Assembly (NCBI GenBank): GCA_023150875.1
Contig: JAKLKC010000025.1
Location: 1 to 64,000, forward strand
DNA: 64,000 nt
Reading direction: 5' to 3'
Origin: Myxococcota bacterium
Lineage (GTDB): Bacteria; Myxococcota_A; UBA796; UBA9615; JAKLKC01
The first letter of the stretch is position 1. The number at the start of each line of letters is the position of its first letter. The position numbers and the translations under genes are program-made. Positions 33,312 through 41,528 of this stretch are shown here, piece after piece. The notes beneath the pieces were generated by a model. That model saw nothing but the letters and a program-made list of their open reading frames with translations. It did not search any database and was not told the DNA's origin.

Positions 33312-33688
33312 TCCACGGGGCCGAGCACATGAGTCGGAACCCGCATGCACGCGAGAGGAAGGTGCCACGGGCACCCACCTCTTCGTGCGGCGGTTACCGT
33401 CCGTCTCACGGGAAGATCTGGACGCGCGGGGGTGCTTGCCGACCCGATGGCGGGCCGACCGACGGAAGCCGGGGATGTGGCGCATGGACGGACACTCCAG
33501 AGGTCCTGTAGCAGCCAGCAGACCGACGGCACCCCGATAGGGGTCGCCTGGAGCATGCGCGCGATGCGGCCGAGGTCTTCTGGCTGGGGGTCGGGGAGTA
33601 GTCTGCTCCGAAACGGTACCGCCCCCTCGCCCGCTCGCGCGGGCGCCCTGACCCCATCAGGACGAGGGGGGTGGTAACGTTCGGGAGC

Positions 33689-33718
33689 AGGATAGTCACG
33701 GTGGGAACCGGGAGTCAA
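33689..33718 (-). promoter_or_regulatory. Candidate promoter of the rSAM-GT operon; 33312-33891 otherwise without a confident gene
   Basis: On the minus strand TTGACT (33713-33718), an 18-nt spacer and TATCCT (33689-33694), reading toward the operon with a leader of about 370 nt to GTG 33311. The leader has short open frames on the minus strand, one starting near 33485 and continuous with the DUF4258-like gene, but none is clearly coding. The rest of the 580-nt gap up to the HEAT-like gene is GC-rich without a recognised element; no tRNA was found. Confidence 0.55.
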
Positions 33719-33891
33719 GTGGAAATCTCATGGAGCGGTTGCCGGCCGGGGGCGCACTCACCCTCCGCCCTGCGCGAGTCAGACTCCCTTCGGGACCCGC
33801 CGTCTTTCCTCAGCCCCGCAAGGGGGCTTGAACGGTCGCCGCCAAGTCACACCCGAATCGGGGACCTCGGCCCTGGCGAGGTGGCGGGCGG

Positions 33892-34551
33892 TCACGCCCC
33901 CCGAAGCTCCTCCAACAGCGCCTCCGCCTTCCCGACGTCGAACCGGGGACACGACGCGTCCTCGCGCACCTCGGTCCGGCCCGCCGCCAACCGCTCGAGG
34001 AGGGCGAGGGCCGTCGGGTCCGCGTCGCGCGTGACGTCCAGCAGGCGGACGAGGAGGTTCGCATCTCGGGGGTGCACCGGGCTGTACTCGGCCTCCTCCA
34101 CGATCCGCTCCACGAGCATCGGCAGGGCCCGGGGGGCGAGTTCCACGAGGACGGCCTCGTAGTCCGTCCCGTCGTCGCCCCACGCCGACGTGTCCGGCCA
34201 GGTGTTGACGAGCGCCTGGACGGCCTCGTCGGTCCCGATCCCCTGGAGGGCCTCCGCCGCCGCGCCCTCGGACCCGAAACGGCTGGCGGCGTGGAGGACG
34301 AACTCGAGCCATGGGATGGCCCGGGGATCGCCCAGCGCGCCGAGGAGGCGGACCAGCGTCTCCTCGTGGGCCGCCCACTTCGGGTTCGGACGGGCGCCCT
34401 CGTGGGGTTCGCCGCCGACGGAGAGGGCGCGGATCACGGCCTCGAAGGCGTCGGTGCCGAGGTCCCGGACGGCGACGACGAGATCGTCCCAGCCCAGGTC
34501 CTCGTCCTCGTGCTTCCGGAGCAGGCGTTCGAGTGGGCGGTCGGGCTTCAA
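33892..34551 (-). CDS. HEAT-repeat-like protein
   Basis: A 219-aa product from TTG 34551, which follows CGGAGG by 6 nt. It consists of paired helices such as LVRLLGALGDPRAIPWLEFV and ALQGIGTDEAVQALVN, with the D-P-R/D-E-A turns typical of HEAT/PBS-lyase-like repeats. No catalytic residues are seen. It is divergent from the PD-(D/E)XK gene and reads toward the biosynthetic operon's promoter region. A protein-interaction role, perhaps as immunity or adaptor protein in the accessory block, is only a guess. Confidence 0.6.
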   Translation of the reverse strand: MKPDRPLERLLRKHEDEDLGWDDLVVAVRDLGTDAFEAVIRALSVGGEPHEGARPNPKWAAHEETLVRLLGALGDPRAIPWLEFVLHAASRFGSEGAAAEALQGIGTDEAVQALVNTWPDTSAWGDDGTDYEAVLVELAPRALPMLVERIVEEAEYSPVHPRDANLLVRLLDVTRDADPTALALLERLAAGRTEVREDASCPRFDVGKAEALLEELRGA

Positions 34552-35035
34552 GGTGGACCTCCGGGACGGTAGTGCCAGGTGGCGGCGGGGGAGCCGCGCG
34601 CGGGACCGCGCCCGGTCCAGGAGAGGGGGATACCACCAAAGCACCTCCGCACGATACTCCAAAGGCCGCTCCGGAGCTTCGAGATGGCCGGCGCGAAGTC
34701 GAAGACAGCGCAGTCGTTGGGATCCGGGGCCGCCCTCGTCACCCTGCGTCGCCGTCCTCTCCTGCTGGCACCGGGTCGCGGGCCGCCGGCTCGTCTCGCT
34801 CCGCTTCGCACACCGGATCGATCCCGCATCCCGGAATCGACCGGGCGCACATCCCCGGCCGTGCGTAATCGTCGCGGGCCGGGTATCATCCCCGAGCACC
34901 CGCGGCCGCCCTCATTGGCGTCCCTCGGCCCCGCGCCCGGGGGGCTCGCGGTCGGACGCACCCCGCTCCGAGGGGGGCCGACGACATCACCGATCCCGGG
35001 ATCCACTCGTGCCCTCGGTACCCCCGCCGTCTCCG
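34552..35035. other. Non-coding interval between divergent genes
   Basis: 484 nt between the HEAT-like gene and the PD-(D/E)XK gene. A TATCAT hexamer (34884-34889, plus strand) could be a -10 for the nuclease gene, but no -35 is found at 17-18 nt. Open frames across this interval look like composition artefacts. No RNA gene or inverted repeat stands out. Confidence 0.4.
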
Positions 35036-35923
35036 ATGCCCCTCAGCCATGCGCCGAGCCTGTTGCCGTACGACGAGGACCGCCCACGGCGGGTGGATGC
35101 GGTCCGGCGCCTGGGGGACCTGAGCCACCAGCGCCGTTCGCGTCGCACGGCGGTGATCGGCCGGATCGCGGCGCACTCCCGCGCCTTCTTCGCCGAGCAC
35201 GCTGACGGGGTCATCGCCGACGCGCGAAGATGGCTCCGGGTCGGCGCCGTGCCCTCCCTGCGGCTCGCGGCCGGTGAGCCCCGTAGGGAGGTCCCGATCA
35301 ATCGGATCATGGGGTGGCTGCTCGATCCTGGGGAGTCCCACGGGGCCGGGGCGGCGTTCCTCTGCGCCGTCGCCCGTCACATCGGCTTCGATGACCTGGT
35401 CGGCGACCTGTCCGAAGGCGCCCCCGTGCGGACCTACGTTCAGCGGGTCCCCGGAGCCGTGTTCGCCGGCCGGATGCCCGACCTGCTGATCGACACGCCT
35501 CGCTCGGTGCTCCTGCTGGAGAACAAGGTCGACGCGCGGGAGACCCGCCCGGCGCAATACGCCGACTATCGCGCCGCTCTCGAGGAGTGGGCGGGCACCC
35601 GAAGCGCTCGGGCCGTCCTTGCGGCGCCCGGAGGGCGTGACGTGCCCGAGGGGTGGTCGCTCCTGACCCACGCCGAGATCGCCCGACTCCTGAGGCACGC
35701 GGCGTCCCGCGACGAAGACCCGATCCCGCTGTGGGCCAGGGCCGTGGCCCTCCAGACCGCGGAAGCGCTCGATCCGATGATCTCGATCGGCGACGTCCGG
35801 ACGATGGCCCGGGTCCTCCGCCGGGCCGACCGCGGTCCGGTCCCGGTCATCGACATCGTGCGGCTCCGGGCAAGCCTGGTGCGGATCGGGGAGCCGCGAT
35901 GGCCCCGGTGCGAAGAGGAGTAG
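35036..35923 (+). CDS. PD-(D/E)XK nuclease superfamily protein
   Basis: A 295-aa protein from ATG 35036; GTG 35009, with GGGA upstream, is an alternative. It has the PDDEXK_4-like plan: a helical lead, INRIMGWLLDPGESHGAGAA (88-107), GRMPDLLID (Pro148-Asp149), LLLENKVDA (Glu162-x-Lys164), then Q-x3-Y (174-178). All core residues of the restriction-endonuclease fold are present. It is followed after 3 nt by a gene of unknown function, forming a two-gene unit. A role in defence against foreign DNA is suggested by fold and context. Confidence 0.75.
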   Translation: MPLSHAPSLLPYDEDRPRRVDAVRRLGDLSHQRRSRRTAVIGRIAAHSRAFFAEHADGVIADARRWLRVGAVPSLRLAAGEPRREVPINRIMGWLLDPGESHGAGAAFLCAVARHIGFDDLVGDLSEGAPVRTYVQRVPGAVFAGRMPDLLIDTPRSVLLLENKVDARETRPAQYADYRAALEEWAGTRSARAVLAAPGGRDVPEGWSLLTHAEIARLLRHAASRDEDPIPLWARAVALQTAEALDPMISIGDVRTMARVLRRADRGPVPVIDIVRLRASLVRIGEPRWPRCEEE

Positions 35924-35926
35924 GGC

Positions 35927-36541
35927 GTGAGTACCTGGAACGAGCTGATCGCGGCTTACGACCGCGACTACGACGACATCGAGGCCGCCCGCGCCGAGTA
36001 CGTGGACGCGACGCACCGCCTCCTAGACTCCCTGAACCATGCTGCCGAAGGGGCGCTGCGGCGGAACGGGGCGCCCAACGGCTGGGCGCGGCGCCACGTC
36101 ACCGTCGGCGGGGCCAACGATGCGGGCGGAGTGACCCCACGCGACTTCCTTCTGGTCGAGCTCCAAGCAGGAGCGTCCTACGCGGGCGTGAACGCATGGA
36201 TCGGCCGGCCTTGGCACGGCCCGGAGCGCACCCTCCGGATCGGACTCTGGTGCCACGCCGCGGCCGGGAGACCCGTCGAGAGGCAGTCCATGCTCGCCCG
36301 CGACGGCAGCGAGGAGGTCCTTCCCTCGCAGCTCCCGGGAGCGCCCCTGGACCCGGATGTCGACACCGACGAGTTCGTGGAGGACGAGGGCGATGGGTCG
36401 GTGTGGCTGCGGATCGCGTCCGTCGACCTCTCCGACCCCGGCGTGGCGGGCAAGGCCTCGGCGGTGCTGGGGGACTACGTCGAGGCCTCCCACCGCGTGC
36501 TCGCCCACCTCGTCGCCCGCCCGCCACGTCGCCGGACCTGA
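35927..36541 (+). CDS. Unknown protein partnered with the PD-(D/E)XK nuclease
   Basis: Encodes 204 aa from GTG 35927, 3 nt after the nuclease gene, with GAGGAG upstream. It has an acidic helical N-terminus (YDRDYDDIEAARAEYVDATH), a beta-rich middle with several Trp and Gly, an acidic loop (about 140-155) and a C-terminal helix. I do not recognise a family. Spacing implies co-expression and probably joint function with the nuclease-like protein. It ends 238 nt before the DndD-like operon, with hairpins between. Confidence 0.55.
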   Translation: MSTWNELIAAYDRDYDDIEAARAEYVDATHRLLDSLNHAAEGALRRNGAPNGWARRHVTVGGANDAGGVTPRDFLLVELQAGASYAGVNAWIGRPWHGPERTLRIGLWCHAAAGRPVERQSMLARDGSEEVLPSQLPGAPLDPDVDTDEFVEDEGDGSVWLRIASVDLSDPGVAGKASAVLGDYVEASHRVLAHLVARPPRRRT

Positions 36542-36680
36542 GCCCCGCAGCCGCCCCGGGCTCCCGGGAACGTCCCGCGGAGCGCCCCGTCAGCGGCGGG
36601 GGTGTGCTCTTCGGAGGGTCCGTGCCCCAGGACGCCGGTGCCCGGTCGGCGATGAGGTCCGCGAGCGGGGAGTGCGCGAC

Positions 36681-36740
36681 CGGTGGGGGCATGGCCCAGG
36701 GCTGTCCCCCACCGAGTGGGTGTCCCCGCGAAACCGCGGG
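36681..36740. terminator. Two hairpins between the nuclease pair and the DndD-like operon
   Basis: First CGGTGGGGG (36681-36689) / CCCCCACCG (36706-36714) with a 16-nt loop that itself contains GCCC/GGGC; then CCCGCG-aaac-CGCGGG (36725-36740). A perfect TTGACA follows at 36758-36763. These probably end the upstream unit or act in the leader of the next one. The rest of the 238-nt gap has no gene. Confidence 0.45.
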
Positions 36741-36779
36741 CGTGCGGCTCGTCCGCCTTGACAGGGAGCCCCGATTCCA

Positions 36780-39011
36780 GTGAACCTCCCGCCCCGGGAG
36801 CCCGTGCGCGAGACCACGACACAGGAGAGCGTCCGCGAGGCCGTGGACGGCGGGGATGGGGTGCTCGCGGATGCCGCCGCGGCGGGGGATCTGCCCCCGT
36901 GGCTCCTGCCGTGGCTGGTCGAGCTGGAGCGACGCCAGGTCCGACGCTACGGGCGCGCCGGGATCACCACCCAGGTCGCGTCGGCGCTGGAGCACGCCGC
37001 CCTGGGCAGGGTGCCCGCCGGGGCCGGCGGGGTGGACACCTCGGCCGACGCGGCGCGGTCCCCCCGCGTGTTCCTGCGGGAGCTGCGACTGGTCAACTTC
37101 CGGCAGTTCGCCGAGGCGCGGATCGACTTCACCGAGCAGCCCTCGCGCCCGGTGACCCTGGTGGAGGCCCAGAACGGCTTCGGCAAGTCGCACCTCGTCG
37201 AGGCCCTGCGCTTCGCCCTCGTCGATTACCTCGCCCGGCCCGGGCCCGGGGCCCGGGGCTCCTTCGACACCCTGCTGCACCGATACGCCCAGGGCGAGAA
37301 GCCCCACCTGGAGGTCCACGTCGCGCTGGAGATCGACGGCGACGCGGTGCTCGTGTGGCGACGACTCTCCTTCCGGCGGTCCGGCTCGGGCTTCGCCGCC
37401 GAGGGACGTCCCACCATGAGCGTCCGGATCCCGGGAAGGACGAACCCTCTCCAGGACTCCGAGGCCACCGACTGGCTGTCGCATCGCCTGCCCCCCGCGG
37501 TGGTCGGCTACTTCGTGTTCGATGCCGAGAGCCAGGTCGTCCAGGAGCTGTCCGGCCAGGCCGGCGAGCGCCTCCCCGAGGTCAAGGGGCAGGTGGAGGC
37601 GGCCATCGGGGCCAGGTCCGTCCGAGACGCCGCCCGCCGCGTCCGGGAACGGGAGGCCGCGATCCGCGCCGATCTGGGCGAGCTGCGCCGGGAGCGCACG
37701 CCCGAGCAGCTCGCGGCCCGCCTCGCGGAGATCGGCTCCGCGCGGGCAGCGACCGAGGTCAAGGTGGCGGAGGCGCAGGCGCGGGCCGGGGAGGCCCGTC
37801 TCCGCATCGACGAGATCGAGCGCCTGCTGGGGAGCCGGCCTGGCCCCCCCAGCGGAGACGGGCCCATCGCCGCTCCCGGCGACGACGCCCGCCTCGCCGA
37901 CCTGCACGCGGAGATCGAGCGCCTCCGGGGCATCGACCTCGCCGGGGTCGTCGATGACCTCCCCCTGGCCCTGCTCCAGCCGATCCTGGGCGAGACCAGG
38001 CCGCGGCGGGCGGCCGTCGAGGACACTCCCGCGCTCCGGCGCGCCCTCGACGTCGTCGCCGACGCCGTGGCCCGGGGCGCGTTCCCGTGGGCACGGCCCG
38101 GCCCCGTCGAGGGCATCCGCGCCGACCTGGTCGCCGCGGTGGGCCTGCCTCCGAGCCCGTCCGAGGCGCTCCTGGAGCTGGCCCGGCGCTCCCGGTTGGC
38201 CCGGCAACGGTTGGAGGGCTCCGGCCTGGGGCGCCTGCCCGCGGCCCTGGCCGAGGCGCGGGAACTGGAAGCTCGGACGCGGGACCGGCCGCCCCCTTCC
38301 CCCGACGGGCCCGAAGAGGGGCGGGCGCTGTGGGCGGAGCGCGACCGGAGGCGGGGGGAGGAGCTGGCCGCCCTCCAGGAGGATGAGCTTGGACGCGGTC
38401 GGCTGGCGGAACTGGACGCGGAGGCGCAGGAGCTGGAGCGGCTGCGGGGACCATCCCAGGAGACGGCGCGGCGGCGGTCGTCCCTGGAGCGACAGGCGCA
38501 ACTGGCCCGGGCCGCCGGAGTGGCCCTGGACGCCGCGGCGGACGCGATGAGGCAGGGGAGCCTGCGCGCCCTCCAGCGGGCGGCCTCGGCGGCGCTGCAC
38601 CGGACCACCAACAAGCCCGACCTGTTCCACGCCATCGAGTTCGACCCCGACACCCTGCGCTACCGGGTCGTCGACCCCGATGGCCATCCGGTGCCCCCCG
38701 ACCGCTCCACCGGCGAGCGCACCGTCCTGGCCCTCGCCCTGGTCACCGGCCTCCAGAGGGCGTCGGGCCTCGAGTTCCCCCTCGTCATGGAGGCTCCCCT
38801 CAAGCCGCTGGATCCCGTCCACCAGACCAAGGTCGTGACCGAGCTCCTGGCGAGCCGCGGCCACCAGACGATCCTCCTCGTCAAGCCCGGCGAGATCCCG
38901 GAGTACCTGCTGGGCGTCGTGTCGGCCCGGGTGGGGCGCCGCTTCACGCTCCGCCGTCCCATCGGCCAACGGGACCTCACCGAGGTGGTGGCCGACGGGG
39001 GGACTCCGTGA
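36780..39011 (+). CDS. DndD-like SMC/Rad50-type ATPase
   Basis: Encodes 743 aa from GTG 36780; GTG 36804, with GGGAG nearby, is possible. A helical lead (1-95) precedes the ATPase head: FLRELRLVNFRQFAEARIDF, P-loop AQNGFGKS (130-137, first Gly replaced by Ala) and FVFDAE (245-250), matching the 'FFFDGE' motif of DndD. A coiled-coil region (about 265-350 and 460-590) follows. The C-terminal half-head has STGER (643-647, ABC signature) and FPLVMEAPLKPLD (666-678), where DndD has I-I-D-T-P-L. Such ATPases act on DNA in phosphorothioation or defence systems. Its stop overlaps the next GTG. Confidence 0.8.
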   Translation: MNLPPREPVRETTTQESVREAVDGGDGVLADAAAAGDLPPWLLPWLVELERRQVRRYGRAGITTQVASALEHAALGRVPAGAGGVDTSADAARSPRVFLRELRLVNFRQFAEARIDFTEQPSRPVTLVEAQNGFGKSHLVEALRFALVDYLARPGPGARGSFDTLLHRYAQGEKPHLEVHVALEIDGDAVLVWRRLSFRRSGSGFAAEGRPTMSVRIPGRTNPLQDSEATDWLSHRLPPAVVGYFVFDAESQVVQELSGQAGERLPEVKGQVEAAIGARSVRDAARRVREREAAIRADLGELRRERTPEQLAARLAEIGSARAATEVKVAEAQARAGEARLRIDEIERLLGSRPGPPSGDGPIAAPGDDARLADLHAEIERLRGIDLAGVVDDLPLALLQPILGETRPRRAAVEDTPALRRALDVVADAVARGAFPWARPGPVEGIRADLVAAVGLPPSPSEALLELARRSRLARQRLEGSGLGRLPAALAEARELEARTRDRPPPSPDGPEEGRALWAERDRRRGEELAALQEDELGRGRLAELDAEAQELERLRGPSQETARRRSSLERQAQLARAAGVALDAAADAMRQGSLRALQRAASAALHRTTNKPDLFHAIEFDPDTLRYRVVDPDGHPVPPDRSTGERTVLALALVTGLQRASGLEFPLVMEAPLKPLDPVHQTKVVTELLASRGHQTILLVKPGEIPEYLLGVVSARVGRRFTLRRPIGQRDLTEVVADGGTP

Positions 39012-40468
39012 CGGCCGAATTCGATCCCGCGGCGTTCCGGGACCGGCTGGCGCGGGACCTGGACCTGCCCGCCGCGTCCTTGGACCGCCTGGCGGTGGCG
39101 CTCGGGCTCGCCCACGGCGTCTCCGCCACCCGCCCGGTCGCGGTCCATCCCGACCTCGACGGGTTCGCCGGCGGGCCGGTGTTCGCCCCCCTGCTGGCGG
39201 CGCGGGGCGTCGATGGCGGTCCCACCCTGGCCCGGGCGGCGGCGGCGGGCTACGCGCTCCTGTCCGATGGGGTGGACGCGGCGGACGGGGACGCGCGGGT
39301 GGCGCTGGCCCGGCTCGCCGCGGGGCCGGCCGCGAGTCCCGTCGGCCCCGCCCCGGGCGCGGTCGCCCCCATTACGGTCCCCATCGGGGAGGGCTCTAGC
39401 GGCCCGGTGACCTGGACCGTCAACCGGGAGTCGGGACGCCGCACCAACGCCAACGTCCGGATCGCCGGCGCCCAGGGCAAGGGCAAGACGCAGTTCCTCA
39501 TGCACCTCCTGGCCGCCATCGCCGCGAGGTCGCCGCGCACCGGACTCATCCTGCTCGACTACAAGGGCGATCTGTCGGCGGACGCGCCGTTCGTCGCCGC
39601 GGTCGGCGCACGGGTGATCCGGCCCGAGCGCGAGCCGGTGCCCATCAACCCCTTCGACGTGCCCAGCGAGGTCAACGTGCGCCTGGTGCCCGCCGAGGTC
39701 GCCGAGCTGCTGGCCTCGCTCCAGCCGGGCATGGGCCAGGTCCAGCGCCTGCTGGTCCGCCGGGGGCTGGAGGCGGCCTACGGCGAGTCGGTCAGCGCCG
39801 GAGGCCCGGGCCCGACGGCGCGGCAGGTGGCGGCGGCGGTCGCCGAGGTCTACGCGGGGGAGGCGCGCGCCGCCGACTCGGTGACGGCGTGGATGGACCA
39901 CCTCGCCGAGCTGGGTCTGTTCGCGGAGCGCACCGCGGGCTCGGCCGAGGACTTCCTCCGCGGCCGGTGGATCATCGACCTCTCAGCGCTCCAGTCCCTG
40001 AGGAACGTGGTCGCGTTCGTGCTCCTGCACTGGACCTCCCGCGCGGTCCAGGCCCTGCCCGACTCGACCCTCGCCCCCGGCGCCATCCGCGAGATCCGCA
40101 GCATCGTGGCCGTCGACGAGGCCCACCACTACCTGCGTGCCCGGTGCCGCCCGGTCCTCGACCTGCTCCGGATCGGCCGTTCCAAGGGCGTCCCGGTGTT
40201 CCTCTCGAGCCAGAGCCTGTCGGACTTCAAGGAGCACACCGAGACCGACCAGCTCTTCGCCGGCACCTACGTGCTCGGTCACGGCATGCCCCCCGACGCC
40301 CGGACCGTCCAGGGCGCGCTGGGCCTGCCGGCGGCGGAGGCCGCCCGCGCCGCGGCCCGGACCTGCCAGCTCGAACAGTTCGAAGCGCTGGCCCCCGACG
40401 ACGCGGGGAGCGCCCGCCCCGCCCCCCTGAAGCTCCGGGCGTTCTTCGAACGACGCTGGCGCCCCTGA
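39008..40468 (+). CDS. FtsK/HerA-like DNA-translocase ATPase, N-terminus possibly DndE-like
   Basis: A 486-aa protein from GTG 39008 overlapping the previous stop. Residues 1-105 are helical and may be distantly DndE-like (LDLPAASLDRLAVALGLAHG). The ATPase core has Walker A GAQGKGKT (154-161), a strand LILLDYKGDLS (180-190), Walker B VAVDEAHH (367-374) and FLSSQSLSDF (398-407), the pattern of FtsK/HerA/VirB4-type hexameric motors. It should work as a DNA pump or remodeller together with the DndD-like protein. The gene order SMC-like ATPase then FtsK/HerA ATPase is suggestive of a defence complex. Confidence 0.78.
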   Translation: MTAEFDPAAFRDRLARDLDLPAASLDRLAVALGLAHGVSATRPVAVHPDLDGFAGGPVFAPLLAARGVDGGPTLARAAAAGYALLSDGVDAADGDARVALARLAAGPAASPVGPAPGAVAPITVPIGEGSSGPVTWTVNRESGRRTNANVRIAGAQGKGKTQFLMHLLAAIAARSPRTGLILLDYKGDLSADAPFVAAVGARVIRPEREPVPINPFDVPSEVNVRLVPAEVAELLASLQPGMGQVQRLLVRRGLEAAYGESVSAGGPGPTARQVAAAVAEVYAGEARAADSVTAWMDHLAELGLFAERTAGSAEDFLRGRWIIDLSALQSLRNVVAFVLLHWTSRAVQALPDSTLAPGAIREIRSIVAVDEAHHYLRARCRPVLDLLRIGRSKGVPVFLSSQSLSDFKEHTETDQLFAGTYVLGHGMPPDARTVQGALGLPAAEAARAAARTCQLEQFEALAPDDAGSARPAPLKLRAFFERRWRP

Positions 40469-40509
40469 AACGCCCACCCCACGCGATCCCTGGACCGGAG
40501 GACCTGTCG

Positions 40510-41364
40510 ATGCGCTCGACCGTGACGATCGAAGACGAGTGGAAGGAGCTGGTGGCCGAGGCGGACGCGCTCGCGGCCGCGGCGACCGCCTTGCGCCGGA
40601 CGACCCGCCTGCTCGCCCGCCCCGACGGGTACGACTCCCTGCCCAAGGTGGCCCGCGCCCTGGACGGCATCGAGAAGGCGACCGCTCTGCCCGAATCGCT
40701 GCGGGACCGCGCGGCCGACGCGGCGCGCTCGGCGCGTACGTGGCTCGACGCGGAGCGGGAGATCCGGGCACGGGGGTTCGCCCGCGAGGCGGTCGAGCAC
40801 TTCCGGGCGAGGGGCGTGGGCGCGGTCCAGGACGGCCTGGAGATCTCGGCCCCTCCCTGCGGCATCCGTTTCGATCCCGCCCGGGACCGGGCCGAGGTCC
40901 ACCACGCGGGCGAGCCGGTGATCGAGGGCGTGCCCCTCGTGCCGGAGCGGATCTTCGCGGCCTGGCAGTCCGCCCAGGCCCGCCTCGCCGCCGGAGAGAC
41001 TCCCCCCGAGCGGTTCGCCGACCTGCTGATCGGAGCCTACGACCGGATCGTCGCCCGCGACCGCGAGGGTCGCGCCGGGCCGCGCGTCCCCCTCCCCGAG
41101 GTCCACTTCGAGATGTTCGTCGGCCGCCAGACGGCCCAGGCCCGGACGAGCCCCACCCAGGGCCGGATCAAGGAGTACCCTCGCTTCCAATTCGCCTGGG
41201 ACCTGGCCCGGCTGCTCGACTCCCCCGAGTTCCACGCCCGCGGCGCCCGCCGGATCGAGATCCTCCCCGCGTCACCGAGCGCGTCCAAGAGCCGGTCCGC
41301 GTCGGTGCTCGTGGTGGGCGAGGACGGCGAGCGCCGCGTCCTGGGGGACGTCCGGGTGGGGTAG
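40510..41364 (+). CDS. Third component of the DndD/FtsK-like operon, unknown family
   Basis: Encodes 284 aa from ATG 40510, 41 nt after the ATPase gene. The first half is predicted helical, with many Ala, Arg and Glu and the piece LDAEREIRARGFAREAVEHF. The middle has strands and the segment VHFEMFVGRQTAQARTSPTQ; the end has LVVGEDGERRVLGDVRVG. No catalytic motif or family is recognised. Position last in the operon, before a terminator-like hairpin, argues that it is part of the same system, perhaps a specificity or effector subunit. Confidence 0.65.
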   Translation: MRSTVTIEDEWKELVAEADALAAAATALRRTTRLLARPDGYDSLPKVARALDGIEKATALPESLRDRAADAARSARTWLDAEREIRARGFAREAVEHFRARGVGAVQDGLEISAPPCGIRFDPARDRAEVHHAGEPVIEGVPLVPERIFAAWQSAQARLAAGETPPERFADLLIGAYDRIVARDREGRAGPRVPLPEVHFEMFVGRQTAQARTSPTQGRIKEYPRFQFAWDLARLLDSPEFHARGARRIEILPASPSASKSRSASVLVVGEDGERRVLGDVRVG

Positions 41365-41373
41365 TCCACGGGA

Positions 41374-41392
41374 GGCGCCCCCCGAGGGGCGC
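41374..41392 (+). terminator. Terminator-like hairpin after the DndD/FtsK-like operon
   Basis: GCGCCCC (41375-41381), loop CCGA, GGGGCGC (41386-41392), 10 nt after the stop of the third gene. No T-tract. The 164 nt to the HIT gene contain nothing else recognisable. Confidence 0.5.
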
Positions 41393-41528
41393 GCCGGCGG
41401 CGCTGCGGGCCGCACCCCGGGACCTGGTGCCGCCAGGCCCGCTGTCCTGCAGTCGGGAGAGGAAGCGCCCGCCCGAGCACCCACCTCTCGATGCTGTCGA
41501 CACCCTCCAAGGGGGAGGGCCGCCCCAT

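Noticed and set aside
33406-33699. Minus-strand frame of 97 codons as a possible precursor peptide
   Set aside because: No conserved leader or core features; Arg/Ser/Pro-rich composition fits chance frames. It should be re-examined only with comparative data.
33780-33870. Hairpin-like sequence resembling a tRNA T-arm (GTTCAAGCC on the minus strand)
   Set aside because: No acceptor, D or anticodon stem can be built around it.
36099-38969. Very long open frame (over 950 codons) on the minus strand opposite the DndD-like gene
   Set aside because: It is a shadow of high GC third positions; its Gly/Arg/Pro-rich product has no motifs while the plus-strand frame has clear ATPase signatures.
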